Shown here: piece after piece, positions 26,916 to 36,426 of the stretch
Position numbering within the stretch: the stretch's first letter is position 1
How the letters are laid out: every line of letters begins with the position of its first letter
Assembly: GCF_031755915.1 (NCBI RefSeq)
Contig: NC_083382.1
Span: 29,054,001 to 29,118,000 of the forward strand
DNA: 64,000 bases
Direction of reading: 5' to 3'
Origin: Ziziphus jujuba
Taxonomy: Eukaryota; Streptophyta; Magnoliopsida; Rosales; Rhamnaceae
Program-made: the position numbers and the translations under genes
The notes under the pieces: model-generated
What the model was told of the DNA's origin: nothing
What the model saw: only the letters and a program-made list of their open reading frames with translations
Databases searched by the model: none

Positions 26916-28239
26916 ATTGATAATTTAGAATTTTCATGTGAGATTTCACACTTTGGAAGTCACGCGGTCTTTAATTGAATAAATTAAATTGAATAGATAT
27001 TGAAGTTTGGAAAAGGTTTGGATGTCTGTCTCTAATTGCATAAATTAAACAGAACAGAAAATATTGACGATTGCAAATATGTGAATCTTACACGATAATG
27101 CATGCAAGAAATTAATAAATTGAAACTAGATAAAGATGTAGCTGTTCCGCGAGCGTGCATAGATGCAGGAAATTAATAAAATTGGAATTAGATAAAGATC
27201 TTTTTGAATAATTAATTAAATTATCATATTTTTATTAAAAAAATTATCATATTTTTATTAAAAAAATTATCATATGATATATAAATCCTAGATCAAACTA
27301 ACGAGGAATAATATTAATTTTCTTTCCATTAAGCTTTATAGATTGATCTACTATCCCTTGCAATATCATAGTTCAAAATCATGAACTTGTATCATCTATC
27401 TAACAACGACTTTCAAGATGCCATAGAATGTCATCCAGCTCTCATACCCCACCTGCAATCATAAGCCCATATCACGTAGAAATATCACTTTTATTTATAT
27501 ATTAACTTTAGATACCCTTTGTTAAAGTGGTTGGTTTTTAATTCTTTTTTTCTATCTAATTGTCTAAAAAAATCATAAAATTTTTAACTGAACAAAGGGT
27601 ACCTAAATTCCGTAAAAAAAGATGTTACACTAATTAAAAAGATCTCAGTACCCAAATTCTATAAAATTTATTTGATTATTTATTGATTCACGTTTGGCTG
27701 TGATCCAAATTGTTTAATTAATTTGATAGCTGTTCCATTTGCCTCAATTTATCACTCAAGAAACTTATACCTAGCTGCCATGTGCAAGGGTTTACAATTT
27801 TAACATAAAAGGAAGCATATATATTACATTGAGCTAATTTAAAATATATTATTATAGAAAAATAATATTTGTTATCATTGATGATTTACTAGTGAAATCT
27901 ATGTACCAAATGGTAATTTAAATAGTTACTATTAAATGATTCAGTTTTAAAATTTTATAATTAAAAAAATAATAAAATTAGATGGTCTAATTAGAATTTA
28001 CCATATAGAATGGTAATCACCAATATTAAATCTTCTTGTCTAGTTAGCATTGTTAGTTCTGTTGTAACTATTTGAGTGTACATCATAGCATTATTAGTTG
28101 AGCCTTAACTGTCTGATTTGTTATAGATAACTAGCTTGGGTTAGAAGCTGTTGTTAGAAACAACTACTGAGATCCATGTAAATATATATATATATATATA
28201 TATAAGCTGTGTTGAGCTCAATTAAATAGTTAGTAATTG
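26911..28239. other. AT-rich region before the copia element
   Basis: No coding sequence is recognised. A short inverted repeat at about 27508-27605 (arms TTTAGATACCCTTT and its near complement) looks like a small MITE or hairpin. (TA)n occurs at 28184-28203. A tandem ~26-bp AAATTATCATATTTTTATT-type repeat lies at 27220-27275. Confidence 0.45.
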
Positions 28240-28244
28240 GTTCT

Positions 28245-28420
28245 TATAGAAGAGTGAAGAATTTGGAAAACCTTAACATTACTGATAGTGAAAACAACAA
28301 ATATATATAGGAGTTACACCTGATATAAGATAAGTAATACTACACGTAAGGTTAATCACAATACATGCAAACGTAACATATGCAACAACTTAATACATAT
28401 CCAACTACAAAGCCTTATCA
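28245..28420 (-). repeat. 3' LTR of the copia element
   Basis: 176 bp, nearly identical to 36137-36312. On the minus strand it begins TGATAAGG right after a purine-rich tract containing GAGGGGGGA (polypurine tract, about 28421-28432). Confidence 0.92.
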
Positions 28421-29729
28421 TCCCCCCTCAAAAGCTGTGGTCGGGTAAGAACACAGATTTTGGAGTGAAGAGCTTGAAAGGAGAACGTGCCCAGGAGCTT
28501 AGTGAGAAGATCAGCAAGTTGATCCTTGCTAGAGGTGTGAGACACACGCAACTTGCCTTCTGCAACGAGATCACGGACAAAATGAAAATCAATCCGGACA
28601 TGTTTCATTGTGGAGTAATGTTTCGAATTTGCACAAACATAAGTAGCATTGACATTGTCGCCAAAAAAGGTTAGGGAAGAAGAAAATGGGATGCCAAGTT
28701 CCTGTAGGAGGGAGGTGAGCTAGCCAAGTTCAGAAGCTGTGTGTACGACAACCCTATATTCTATTTCTGTGGAGGAACGAGAGACAACTTTTTGCTTTCG
28801 AGAAGACCAAGAAATTGGATTGTGGCCAAGAAACACAAGATATGTAGTAGTGGAGGTACTGTCATCCTTGTTCCCTACCCAATCAGCATCGGAATAGGCA
28901 TGAAGAGTTAAGGGGGAGTGCCTGGGAAGAAAGAGACCGTGAGATGCAATGCCATTTAAATAACGCAGAAGACATTTCAATGTAGCCCAGTGAGCAGTGG
29001 TTGGTTTGTGCATGTACTGAGAGAGCTTATTGACACAATAAGCCACATCAGGTGATGTAAGGAGGAGATATTGAAGAGACCCGACAATCTGTCTATATGG
29101 AGTGGCAGATGCCAACGGGGAGCTTTCATGCAAGGACAATGTGGCATTAGGTGCCATTGGTATAGAAACAGGCTTGGAGTCGGTCATGTGCATTCGAGCC
29201 AGAATATCACATGCATACTTTTGCTGTGTGAGAAAAAGACCTGTTGGTGTTGAAAGAACTTCAATACTAAGGAAGTAGTGCAGCGGGCCAAGGTCCTTTA
29301 GGGAGAATTGTTTTGACAAAGCAGTAATAAAGGTTGCTAGAACCATATTACTATTCCTAGTTAAAATGAGGTCGTCGACATAAACAAGAAGATAGAGAGT
29401 TATACCGTGCTGCATGTAGATGAATAATGATATATCTGCATAGGAGTTCTTGAACCCATAGTGGAGAAAAAATTATTTAAGTTTGGTGTACCAAACTCTT
29501 GGAGCTTGTTTGAGGTCTTAAATTGCTTTATTAAGACAACATACACAGTCAAGTCGGGTAGGATCAACAAATCCAGCTGGTTATGCCATAAAAACTTCTT
29601 CCTAGATAGTTCTGTAGAGAAAAGCATTATTGACGTTGAGTTGGTGGAAAGGCTAATTCCATGAGAGGGCAATGTAGAGAACCATATGAATGGTTGCAGG
29701 CTTGACAACAGGGCTGAATGTGTCAGAGA
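28421..29729 (-). pseudogene. Copia reverse transcriptase (second half) and RNase H, degraded
   Basis: The minus strand encodes the catalytic YVDD box of reverse transcriptase (29371-29382, within LLVYVDDLIL), followed by the usual connection and then the RNase H region with SDADWVGNKDDSTSTTTY and SRSSTEIEYR motifs (about 28730-28850). A terminal segment with QLADLLTK at about 28500-28540 is the typical copia C-terminus. In-frame stops occur near 28720 and a frame change lies at about 29400-29415. RNase H would normally remove RNA from the RNA-DNA hybrid. The pieces are continuous with the rest of the element but cannot give a working protein. Confidence 0.88.
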
Positions 29730-29894
29730 TGTAACAACCCAAACCACCAGCATGAGATATTGTCCTCTTTGGGCCTGGGGAATCCTCTTACAATCCAGCT
29801 CTCAAGGTTTTAAAAGGCCTCTTAAGGGAAAAGTATCCACACCCACTTATATGGAGTGTTTCATTCCCTTTTCCAACTGATGTGGGATCTCACA
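29730..29894 (-). mobile_element. TRIM-type solo LTR inserted in the copia RT region
   Basis: Reading the minus strand it starts TGTGAGATCCCACATC and ends GGTTGTTACA, the same termini as the LTR of the TRIM at 30584-30731. It is 165 bp with no coding capacity. The flanks AGAGA (29725-29729) and AGAAA (29895-29899) look like a 5-bp TSD with one substitution. TRIMs are tiny non-autonomous LTR elements moved by other elements' enzymes. Confidence 0.72.
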
Positions 29895-30489
29895 AGAAAA
29901 GTCAATACCCAGGCGTTGATGAAAGCCTTTGGCTATTAAACGAGCCTTATACCAATGGAGAGAGCCATTAGGATTGTGTTTAACCCAAAATACCCACTTG
30001 CTCCCGATGAGATTTTGAGAAGATGCAGGTGGGATAAGAACCCATGTTTTATTTTTGAGCAGTGCTTTTTATTCCTCAGCCATGGCATTTCTACATTCGG
30101 GTACCTGAATGGCATGTCTAACCAAGGAAGGCTCCACAAGAGGAGAGGTCATTGCTGTGGCAGCATAAAACTCAGGGAGCAGCTTTGGTTTAAAAATTTA
30201 GTTGAGAGACCGCATACGCATTGTATATGTATGCCCATGGGAGAAAGCCGATGTGAAGGAGATGTGGAGGCAGGAGAGGGACTCTAAACCTGGTGGCGTG
30301 CGTCTGTGCAAGGACTGTGAGGTGGAGGAGTGGTAGAGGCCATTGTTAAAGAAGAGGAGCAGGGACAACTACTGTGGGATAGAGAGTGAAGAGGAGAAGA
30401 GACCACGGGCAAGGCGTATCGGGAATTAAGAAAAGAAGTGCTGGGGCTGGAGGAGAAAGGTGATGAACCAGGAGTAGATGACGAATGCT
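29895..30489 (-). pseudogene. Copia reverse transcriptase (first half), degraded
   Basis: On the minus strand a segment around 29940-30100 reads, across breaks, like the start of copia reverse transcriptase (a WVFWVKHNPNGSLHWYKARLV-like region; the window shows the corresponding YFGLNTILMALSIGIRLV frame). The section up to 30489 corresponds to the spacer between integrase and reverse transcriptase, rich in Ser, Pro and Thr. Frameshifts and stops prevent a continuous product. The TRIM at 30490-30731 splits it from the integrase part. Confidence 0.7.
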
Positions 30490-30731
30490 CACATATGGGT
30501 GGTCTGAGCTATTACAGTTGGTATCAGAGCCAGTACCCAGATTGGTGTGCCAGCGAGGACACTGGGCCCCAAGGGAGGAGGATTGTGAGATCCCATATCG
30601 GTTGGAAAGGGGAACGAAGCATGCCTTAAAAGAGGATGTGGATACCTTTCCATTGCGATGCGTTTTGACAAAACCATGCGGGCTGGGCCCAAAGCAGATA
30701 ATATCTCATGCGAGTGGTCTGGGCTGTTACA
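30490..30731 (+). mobile_element. TRIM element, 5'-truncated, with PBS and 3' LTR
   Basis: A short end of a 5' LTR (ending GCTATTACA) is followed at once by TTGGTATCAGAGC (30518-30530), complementary to the plant initiator tRNA-Met 3' end, the standard primer-binding site. A ~50-bp internal region ends in the purine tract AAGGGAGGAGGAT, and the 3' LTR runs from TGTGAGATCCC (30584) to GCTGTTACA (30731). The element has no coding sequence. The 5' LTR has lost most of its length and no TSD is visible. It lies opposite in orientation to its copia host. Confidence 0.8.
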
Positions 30732-32484
30732 GCAGAGGTTGCTAGAAGAGTAGATTGACGAGAGATGGAAGTAGCAATATGTGCGGGGACAAGAGTTTGG
30801 TATGGGAATTCATGTTCAGAGAAGATAACATGGCGAGAAGAATATATGGTGTTTGTGGTGGGATCAAAACACTTATAACAACTTTGAGAAGAGAGAGGAC
30901 CTAGATAGACACACGGTTTGGAAGTAGGCACAAGTTTAGGTTTATTATACAGCTTGAGCCATGGAAAGCATAAACAGCCAAAGGTTTTAATGTGTGTATT
31001 ATTTGGCGATTTGTTAAAAAGAATTTCAAAGGGAGAACGATTTGCCAAGGTTGGTGTTGTTAAATGATTTATTAAAAAGGTGGCAATGGTGAAGGCATAG
31101 GACCAGAAAGTAGTGGGTATGTTAGCTTGAAACAACAATGACATACCAATTTCCCGAATGTGTCAATGTCATCGTTCAGCAAAACCATTTTGCTGTGGGG
31201 TGTGTGGAGTGGTTAAGAAGTGACTAATGCCATATTTACAAAAAAAGTTTTAAGTTTTAAGAGCTCACTACCATTATCTGAATAAAAGGAAATTAAGGGT
31301 GGTTGAAAAAATTTCTCAACAACAGACTTAAATTTGACAAAGACAGAGAACACATCCGATTTATGGGCAATAGGAAACAACCAAGTGTACTTGGAGAAAT
31401 GATCAACAAAAATTACATAAAAATAATATCCATCATGGGAGGGAACCGAAGCTGGTCCCCATACATTGGAATAAACCAGTTGAAGCGGTTGATTGTTGGA
31501 TAAGGAGGGAGCACCAAAAGGAAGGCAATGCGATTTATTGCAATGACAAGAATGACACGTAAATGGAGTACTGGATGAGATGGGCAAAGAGTACTGATGA
31601 AGAATATGGTGAAGGACTTTGCTGGACTGGTGACCAAGACATTGATGCCACTATTGCAGACTAGTTTTGACACTTGAGTAGACACACGGTGAGGTGGAGA
31701 TCGAACAATGGCTAGCTGGCCACTCATAAACACCATTCCTAAATGGGCCGCACAGAAGATGGGCACCTATCCAAAGATCCTTAACAATGACAGAAGAAGG
31801 AAAGAATTCAACAGATGTATTATTAGTTTTACAAAATTGAGAAACTGATAAAAAATTTCTGGACATAGCAGGAACACATAGGACATTAAAGAGAAGAAAA
31901 GAAGTATTTGAGTGAGGGAGGATAGTGGAACTAGTGTGTGTTATATAGAGTCTAGTACCATTGCTCACAGCAACTGCCTCAGTGCCATCATACTCAGAAT
32001 GCAGAGACAAGGTTTGAAAATCCGGAGCTAAATGATGCGATGCCCCAGTATCCAGCATCCATGGTTGTGTGGAAAGAGATAAGGGTGGAGGTGGACCAAG
32101 ACAGAAGTGGAAGGAAAAGCCTGAGGTTGTGGTGAAGCAAAACCGTGGGGCTGTTGATGCCTAGGAGTGAAAGTCCACTGATGCCGAAAGAAGGGACAGA
32201 ACCTGGCTAAATGCCCCTGAGCAGAGCATAATTGACACTTTCCTTTGTAGCCCATGGGAGCACCATTGGATGATTGGCGCTGTGGAGAAGAGAAGGAAGG
32301 CTGGGCAGGTCTATACTATTGTGAGCGAGAAAACCAACCCAAGTGGGCATCACAAATGGAGAGGAGGCTTTCTGAGTAGCGTGAGCAGTAATGGGGTGAT
32401 CTTCCAACCAATTTTCAGATCAATTTATGTAAGTATTATGCTCAACAAGTTTTTCTCTTAACTCCTAAAAACTGATAGGTGTAT
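30732..32484 (-). pseudogene. Copia zinc knuckle, protease and integrase, degraded
   Basis: On the minus strand, from high to low coordinate: the CCHC zinc knuckle of Gag (CQLCSAQGHLARFC, 32196-32237), the protease active site DTGAS (around 32040-32052), and integrase with a YSNVWGPASVPSHDGYYF segment, HFSKYTWLFP and the DNGSE motif (31213-31587). Next comes the FQANIPTTFWSYAFTIATFLIN region with GCLCFPW (30740-31144), the end of the integrase core and the following conserved block. The parts sit in different frames with several stops, so no functional polyprotein is made. Domain order supports Ty1/copia. Confidence 0.9.
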
Positions 32485-35456
32485 TGTAACACCCCGTCCC
32501 AAATCGCACCGGAATCTGTGCACGTTGACTGAGGTTGACTGTTGACCGTTGACCGAAGAGGATCAAAAGTTGACTTTTTGACTCGGTGGGAATTTCGAGT
32601 TGACCAGGGTACCGTGGCGAAGTGCATGATGCCACGAGTTCGTAGACTGGTAGCACGTCGAAAACGGAGCTACGGTTTGAAAGTTATGGACGAAACAAGT
32701 TGCGGTCCAAACTGTCGAAGGAGTGTCGGGGTTGACTTTTTGTTTATGGGAAAATGAGCTTTGACTCGTGCATGGTTGTGAAGTGCTCGTCGATACGAGT
32801 TCACAGACTAGCGGCACGCTCGAAACGGACATCCGGTTAAAAGGTTATGGACGTTTGAAGTTTACCGGATACCGTATTATTTTAATGTTTTTGGGTCAAT
32901 GAACAGTGAAATACCACGTGTCAACTTCTGATTGGTCCACGTGGCATGAACAGTGTCACACAGGGGTTTTTATTTGTTAAAATTCCCGGGGAAGAGAGAG
33001 AAAGAGAGAGAGAGAGAGACCGCCGGCCACCGGAGTTTTCCACTGTTCCGGCCGAGTCACTGTGCACGCACCGGCCAGCAACGTTGCCCTCCTCATTTCC
33101 GGCAAAACCTCCAAATTTCACGGCGAACGGCCACCGGACGCGCCCGGATCGGACCTCCGGAGTTCGGCGGCGAGTTTTTCCCCGCCACCGCCGGCCACCG
33201 CAAATCGACCCTTTTTCGGCCATTTTCCGGCCACACGCGCCAGCTAGCCTTCATCCTCTCCTCAAGTCCGGCCGACCCACCAAAAAATCACGGCCATCGG
33301 ACCACCGACGCGCCGGGATCGGAGCGTTTTTCGGCGAGGGGCCGGAAATCTTCAAACGGTGATTTCTCCGCCGTCCGACCTCCGTTTTGCTCACCACTGG
33401 TCCCGTTGGGTTGCTCTCCTCAAGATCTACAAGTCTGTAAAATTTCACGACCAACGGCCACCGCACGCGCCGCCGCCGACGACGGTTGCCGGTGACCGTG
33501 GCGGCTCGCCGGAAAGTACTGTTCCGGCGAGTACCCGAAATTCCGGCCAGCTCCAGTTCGCAGTGTTCGATCTCCAGAACCCAAATCCGACTTCCGTTTC
33601 CGCCAATTCGCGACGGTTTGGGAGAATTGCGGAGCCGAAACTCGAAAAGCTTTCCAGCGAGATTCCGACCCCGTGGGGTCCGATCACCGGAAAGTAAGAC
33701 CGAATCCGTGATCCTCATCACGCGAGCTTCGATTCGGTATATAACTCGTAACCCTTTAGTTGTCGCTTGCTTTTCGCTCCCCGGGTATCCATTTGGGAAT
33801 TACCCGAATAAAATATTAATATTTTTGATTTGTGCACTGTGGTTGTTTAGGTGCACGCGTGAGTAGTGGAGTTGATCCCGAGGAGGATCTTAGTTGATTT
33901 GCGCTCTCCAGGTGAGTGACCCACCTTCAAAAATTATTTTGGGCAATTAATTAAATTTAATTGGTATTTAATTTAGTATTTAAATTATGCTCATGTGGTG
34001 TGGTTTAATTATGGTTTTAATGTGGTTTAATTTAATTTATTTGTTATGCATGAGCAAGGTATGTTTCGGTATTAATTTTACGTGGTTTCAAATGTAATTT
34101 CTCGGGCATAATTGGGTTAAATATTTTATGAAAATATTTGGTTAAATTTTATAAATTATGCCCGCGGTATTTTTATGGTTGCATTTCGTATTTCGAGGAA
34201 AATTGTGGTTTGTTGATTATCGCTGTTTCGTACCGGGTTATCGAATGAAAATATGTGGGATGGTGTTTTGTGAAAATTTGGTATACTTCCCACGGTGGTT
34301 TTTGGAAAAACGGTATGGTTGGTTGTTAATGGTTATTTTTAGACGCACTCATACAGTATTGGTGTTCTGGTGTATGGTGTATGGACACGTGGTAGTGCGC
34401 GGTTATTATCTGGTTTAGCGCACGGTTTTTACTTCACCCGTGAGTTGCCATTGGACCGTGGGCAGGCAAGTTGTTATTGGCCACAGCCGCCCCCCTCCTT
34501 GGCCGGCTGATGGTTTTTTTAGCAGTCGGTACTGTCGGGACGCCGAAGTGAACGCTGCAGGTTTCTCTCTTTAACCTCTCGCCAGTCGGTGCTCGGGACG
34601 CTGGGTATCGGAGGGCATCACCGGTATATGGTGTGGTGCGTCAGGTGTAATTGTCGGTGTAATTGCAAATAATGGTTTAAACCCCAAAGGTGTTCAAAAT
34701 TTATTTACTATAATTTATTATATTTTTATTATATATTTGGGGTATGTATTTATTTAATTATTGTTTATCAAATGGTTTAATCCCTTGGTTTTTGGGAGGT
34801 ATGAACATTGGGTTTTGCAAAAAGGTTTTAAAAAGGGAACATTTCAAACGGAGCGTTTGGTGAGAGTTTTGAGGGAAATTATTATTTTCCAACAGTTACT
34901 ATTATTATTTATTAATTGTTGGTATTTGTTCTATTCCTTAATTGTTATTACTATTATTTTTATTATCACAAAAGGTGTTCAGTAGTTCGGGTTACTCACG
35001 GAGATGATTAGCATCTCACACTCTTAAATTCCGTTCCCTTAGGTGCAAGTGGTGGTAGACGTTCTTCCGGAGCAAACCAAGTTTTCCGCTGCTGTTGTGT
35101 TTCGAGAAGTATCTTTGTACTCTTTCATTTCAGTGTATTATTTCTTTTCAGCCTTGTTGTATTTCTGTTGTTTAGCACTTCTTAAAGCTCTGTATACTAT
35201 TGGGATACTTCTGTTTTATTTATGCACTGGACTGTTGTTGCTTTTGAGAAGTGCTGGAGTTTGTGGGACCAATTTGTAGTTTGTGGGAGGAATAAGGGGA
35301 TGTTTTTAGAAGTGTGTTTTCAGTGCAGGTAATTTGTGGTAAGTAAATCCCTTAGGGGAGGCTCTGTCGGATTTTCCGTTGGAGGGTCCGGTAGGGTTTC
35401 CCTGGGATCAGGGCTGTCTAGGGTTTCGGGGAAGGAATTCTGGACGGGTCTTGACA
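32485..35456 (+). mobile_element. ~3-kb LTR-like element, copy C (solo LTR) nested in copia
   Basis: It starts TGTAACACCCCGTCCC and ends GGTCTTGACA, with a perfect 5-bp TSD, TGTAT (32480-32484 and 35457-35461). Length is 2972 bp. Layout: two diverged copies of a ~180-bp TTGAC-rich block (about 32570-32870), a (GA)n tract at 32994-33019, a strongly CCGG-rich block at 33020-33720, a TATATAA at about 33738, a donor-like CAG|GTGAGT (GT at 33912), an AT-rich stretch to an acceptor-like CCCTTAG (AG at 35041-35042), and a ~410-bp tail. No gag-pol coding is present. It splits the copia gag region and so is younger than the copia insertion. Confidence 0.88.
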
Positions 35457-35461
35457 TGTAT

Positions 35462-36069
35462 CCTTTGTACGAAAAATGGCAGAAATATTTTCAAAAGCAG
35501 ATGACAAACCATTCAAAACATATAGCATAAGATCATCATCAGTAATTGGATTGGCAAATGAGTCCTAGTTCATCGGCAGCACCCTTAACATCATTTAAAT
35601 ACTCAATAATAGATCTATGACCTTGACAGCAAATAACACACTCATGAAGCCACATAACACAAGACCGAGAAGGTTTGGCAAAAGCTATGGCTAACCGGTC
35701 CCATGCAGCCTTGGACGTGTCTGCAGTAGCCACGAGAGGATAAACTTTTGGGGAAAGAGAAGCAAGCAATGCTCCTAGAAGAAGAGAGTCCTACCGAATC
35801 CAAAAAAGATAATTTAGATTCAGGGATTGATCAAGTAGGTTTGATGAGGGGCAAGGCAGAGTACTGTTGATAAACCCATTCAGATCGTACCCAGTGAGAA
35901 GTGCATCAAACTACTTACGCCAGGGAAAATACATGGTCTCAGTAAGTCAAATAGGAGCTTGAGTGGCCACATTAATCACAATAAGAGTCTGATTGGAGAA
36001 GAAAGGATCATTGCTAACATGGACAGGAGTTGCGGCAATAGACGAAGAGGAGTCATTGGTATTAGCCAT
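35462..36069 (-). pseudogene. Copia Gag N-terminal part, degraded
   Basis: On the minus strand a Met at 36069 starts MANTNDSSSSIAATPVHVSN, a typical Ser/Thr-rich copia Gag N-terminus. After stops, a region at 35539-35769 reads LSPKVYPLVATADTSKAAWD and SIIEYLNDVKGAADELGL, matching the conserved retrotransposon gag (UBN2-type) domain. Gag would form the virus-like particle. In-frame stops near 35947 and 35790 inactivate it, and copy C of the 3-kb element cuts the reading frame at 35456. Confidence 0.82.
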
Positions 36070-36124
36070 GAGAACCAAAACCAGAAGACGAGAAGGACTG
36101 GAAAAAAAATAATAAATTAGATCT

Positions 36125-36136
36125 GCTCTGATACCA
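36125..36136 (-). promoter_or_regulatory. Primer-binding site of the copia element
   Basis: The minus strand reads TGGTATCAGAGC immediately inside the 5' LTR. This is complementary to the 3' end of plant initiator tRNA-Met, the usual primer for copia reverse transcription. Confidence 0.9.
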
Positions 36137-36312
36137 TATAGAAGAGTGAAGAATTTGGAAAACCTTAACATTACTGATAGTGAAAATAACAAATATATAC
36201 AGGAGTTACACCAGATATAAGATAAGTAATACTACACGTAAGGTTAATCACAATACATGCAAACGTAACTCATACAACAACTTAATACATATCCAACTAC
36301 AAGGCCTTATTA
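36137..36312 (-). repeat. 5' LTR of the copia element
   Basis: 176 bp and nearly identical to the 3' LTR. Its first bases on the minus strand are TAATAAGG where the 3' LTR has TGATAAGG, so the terminal TG has mutated to TA. It is bounded outside by the TSD GTTCT. Confidence 0.92.
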
Positions 36313-36426
36313 GTTCTTACATGTGGTTAAAGAATTTCTCTTTCTCACTAAAGCTTTCACATTTTCATTTTCGGCATATTGATTTCTCTCATTTTGTCTC
36401 GTCTGGGTTGTTCCACAACCAATATC

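Larger units (their letters stand above)
28245..36312 (-). mobile_element. Degraded Ty1/copia LTR retrotransposon with nested insertions
   Basis: On the minus strand the order is 5' LTR (36137-36312), primer-binding site, gag, protease, integrase, reverse transcriptase, RNase H, polypurine tract, 3' LTR (28245-28420). Integrase before reverse transcriptase is the Ty1/copia order. A perfect 5-bp TSD, GTTCT, flanks it (28240-28244 and 36313-36317). The coding region has many stops and frameshifts, so it is inactive. Inside it lie a TRIM solo LTR (29730-29894), a second TRIM (30490-30731) and a ~3-kb LTR-like element (32485-35456). Without these it would be about 4.7 kb, normal for copia. It inserted about 115 bp upstream of the recognisable start of BAHD copy 1. 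Confidence 0.93.

Noticed and set aside
28465..30287. Plus-strand open frames in the copia region
   Set aside because: They are antisense to recognisable reverse transcriptase and RNase H motifs on the minus strand.
32946..33866. Several overlapping open frames of 100-180 codons on both strands
   Set aside because: They overlap each other in the CCGG-rich part of element C, where stop codons are scarce on both strands.
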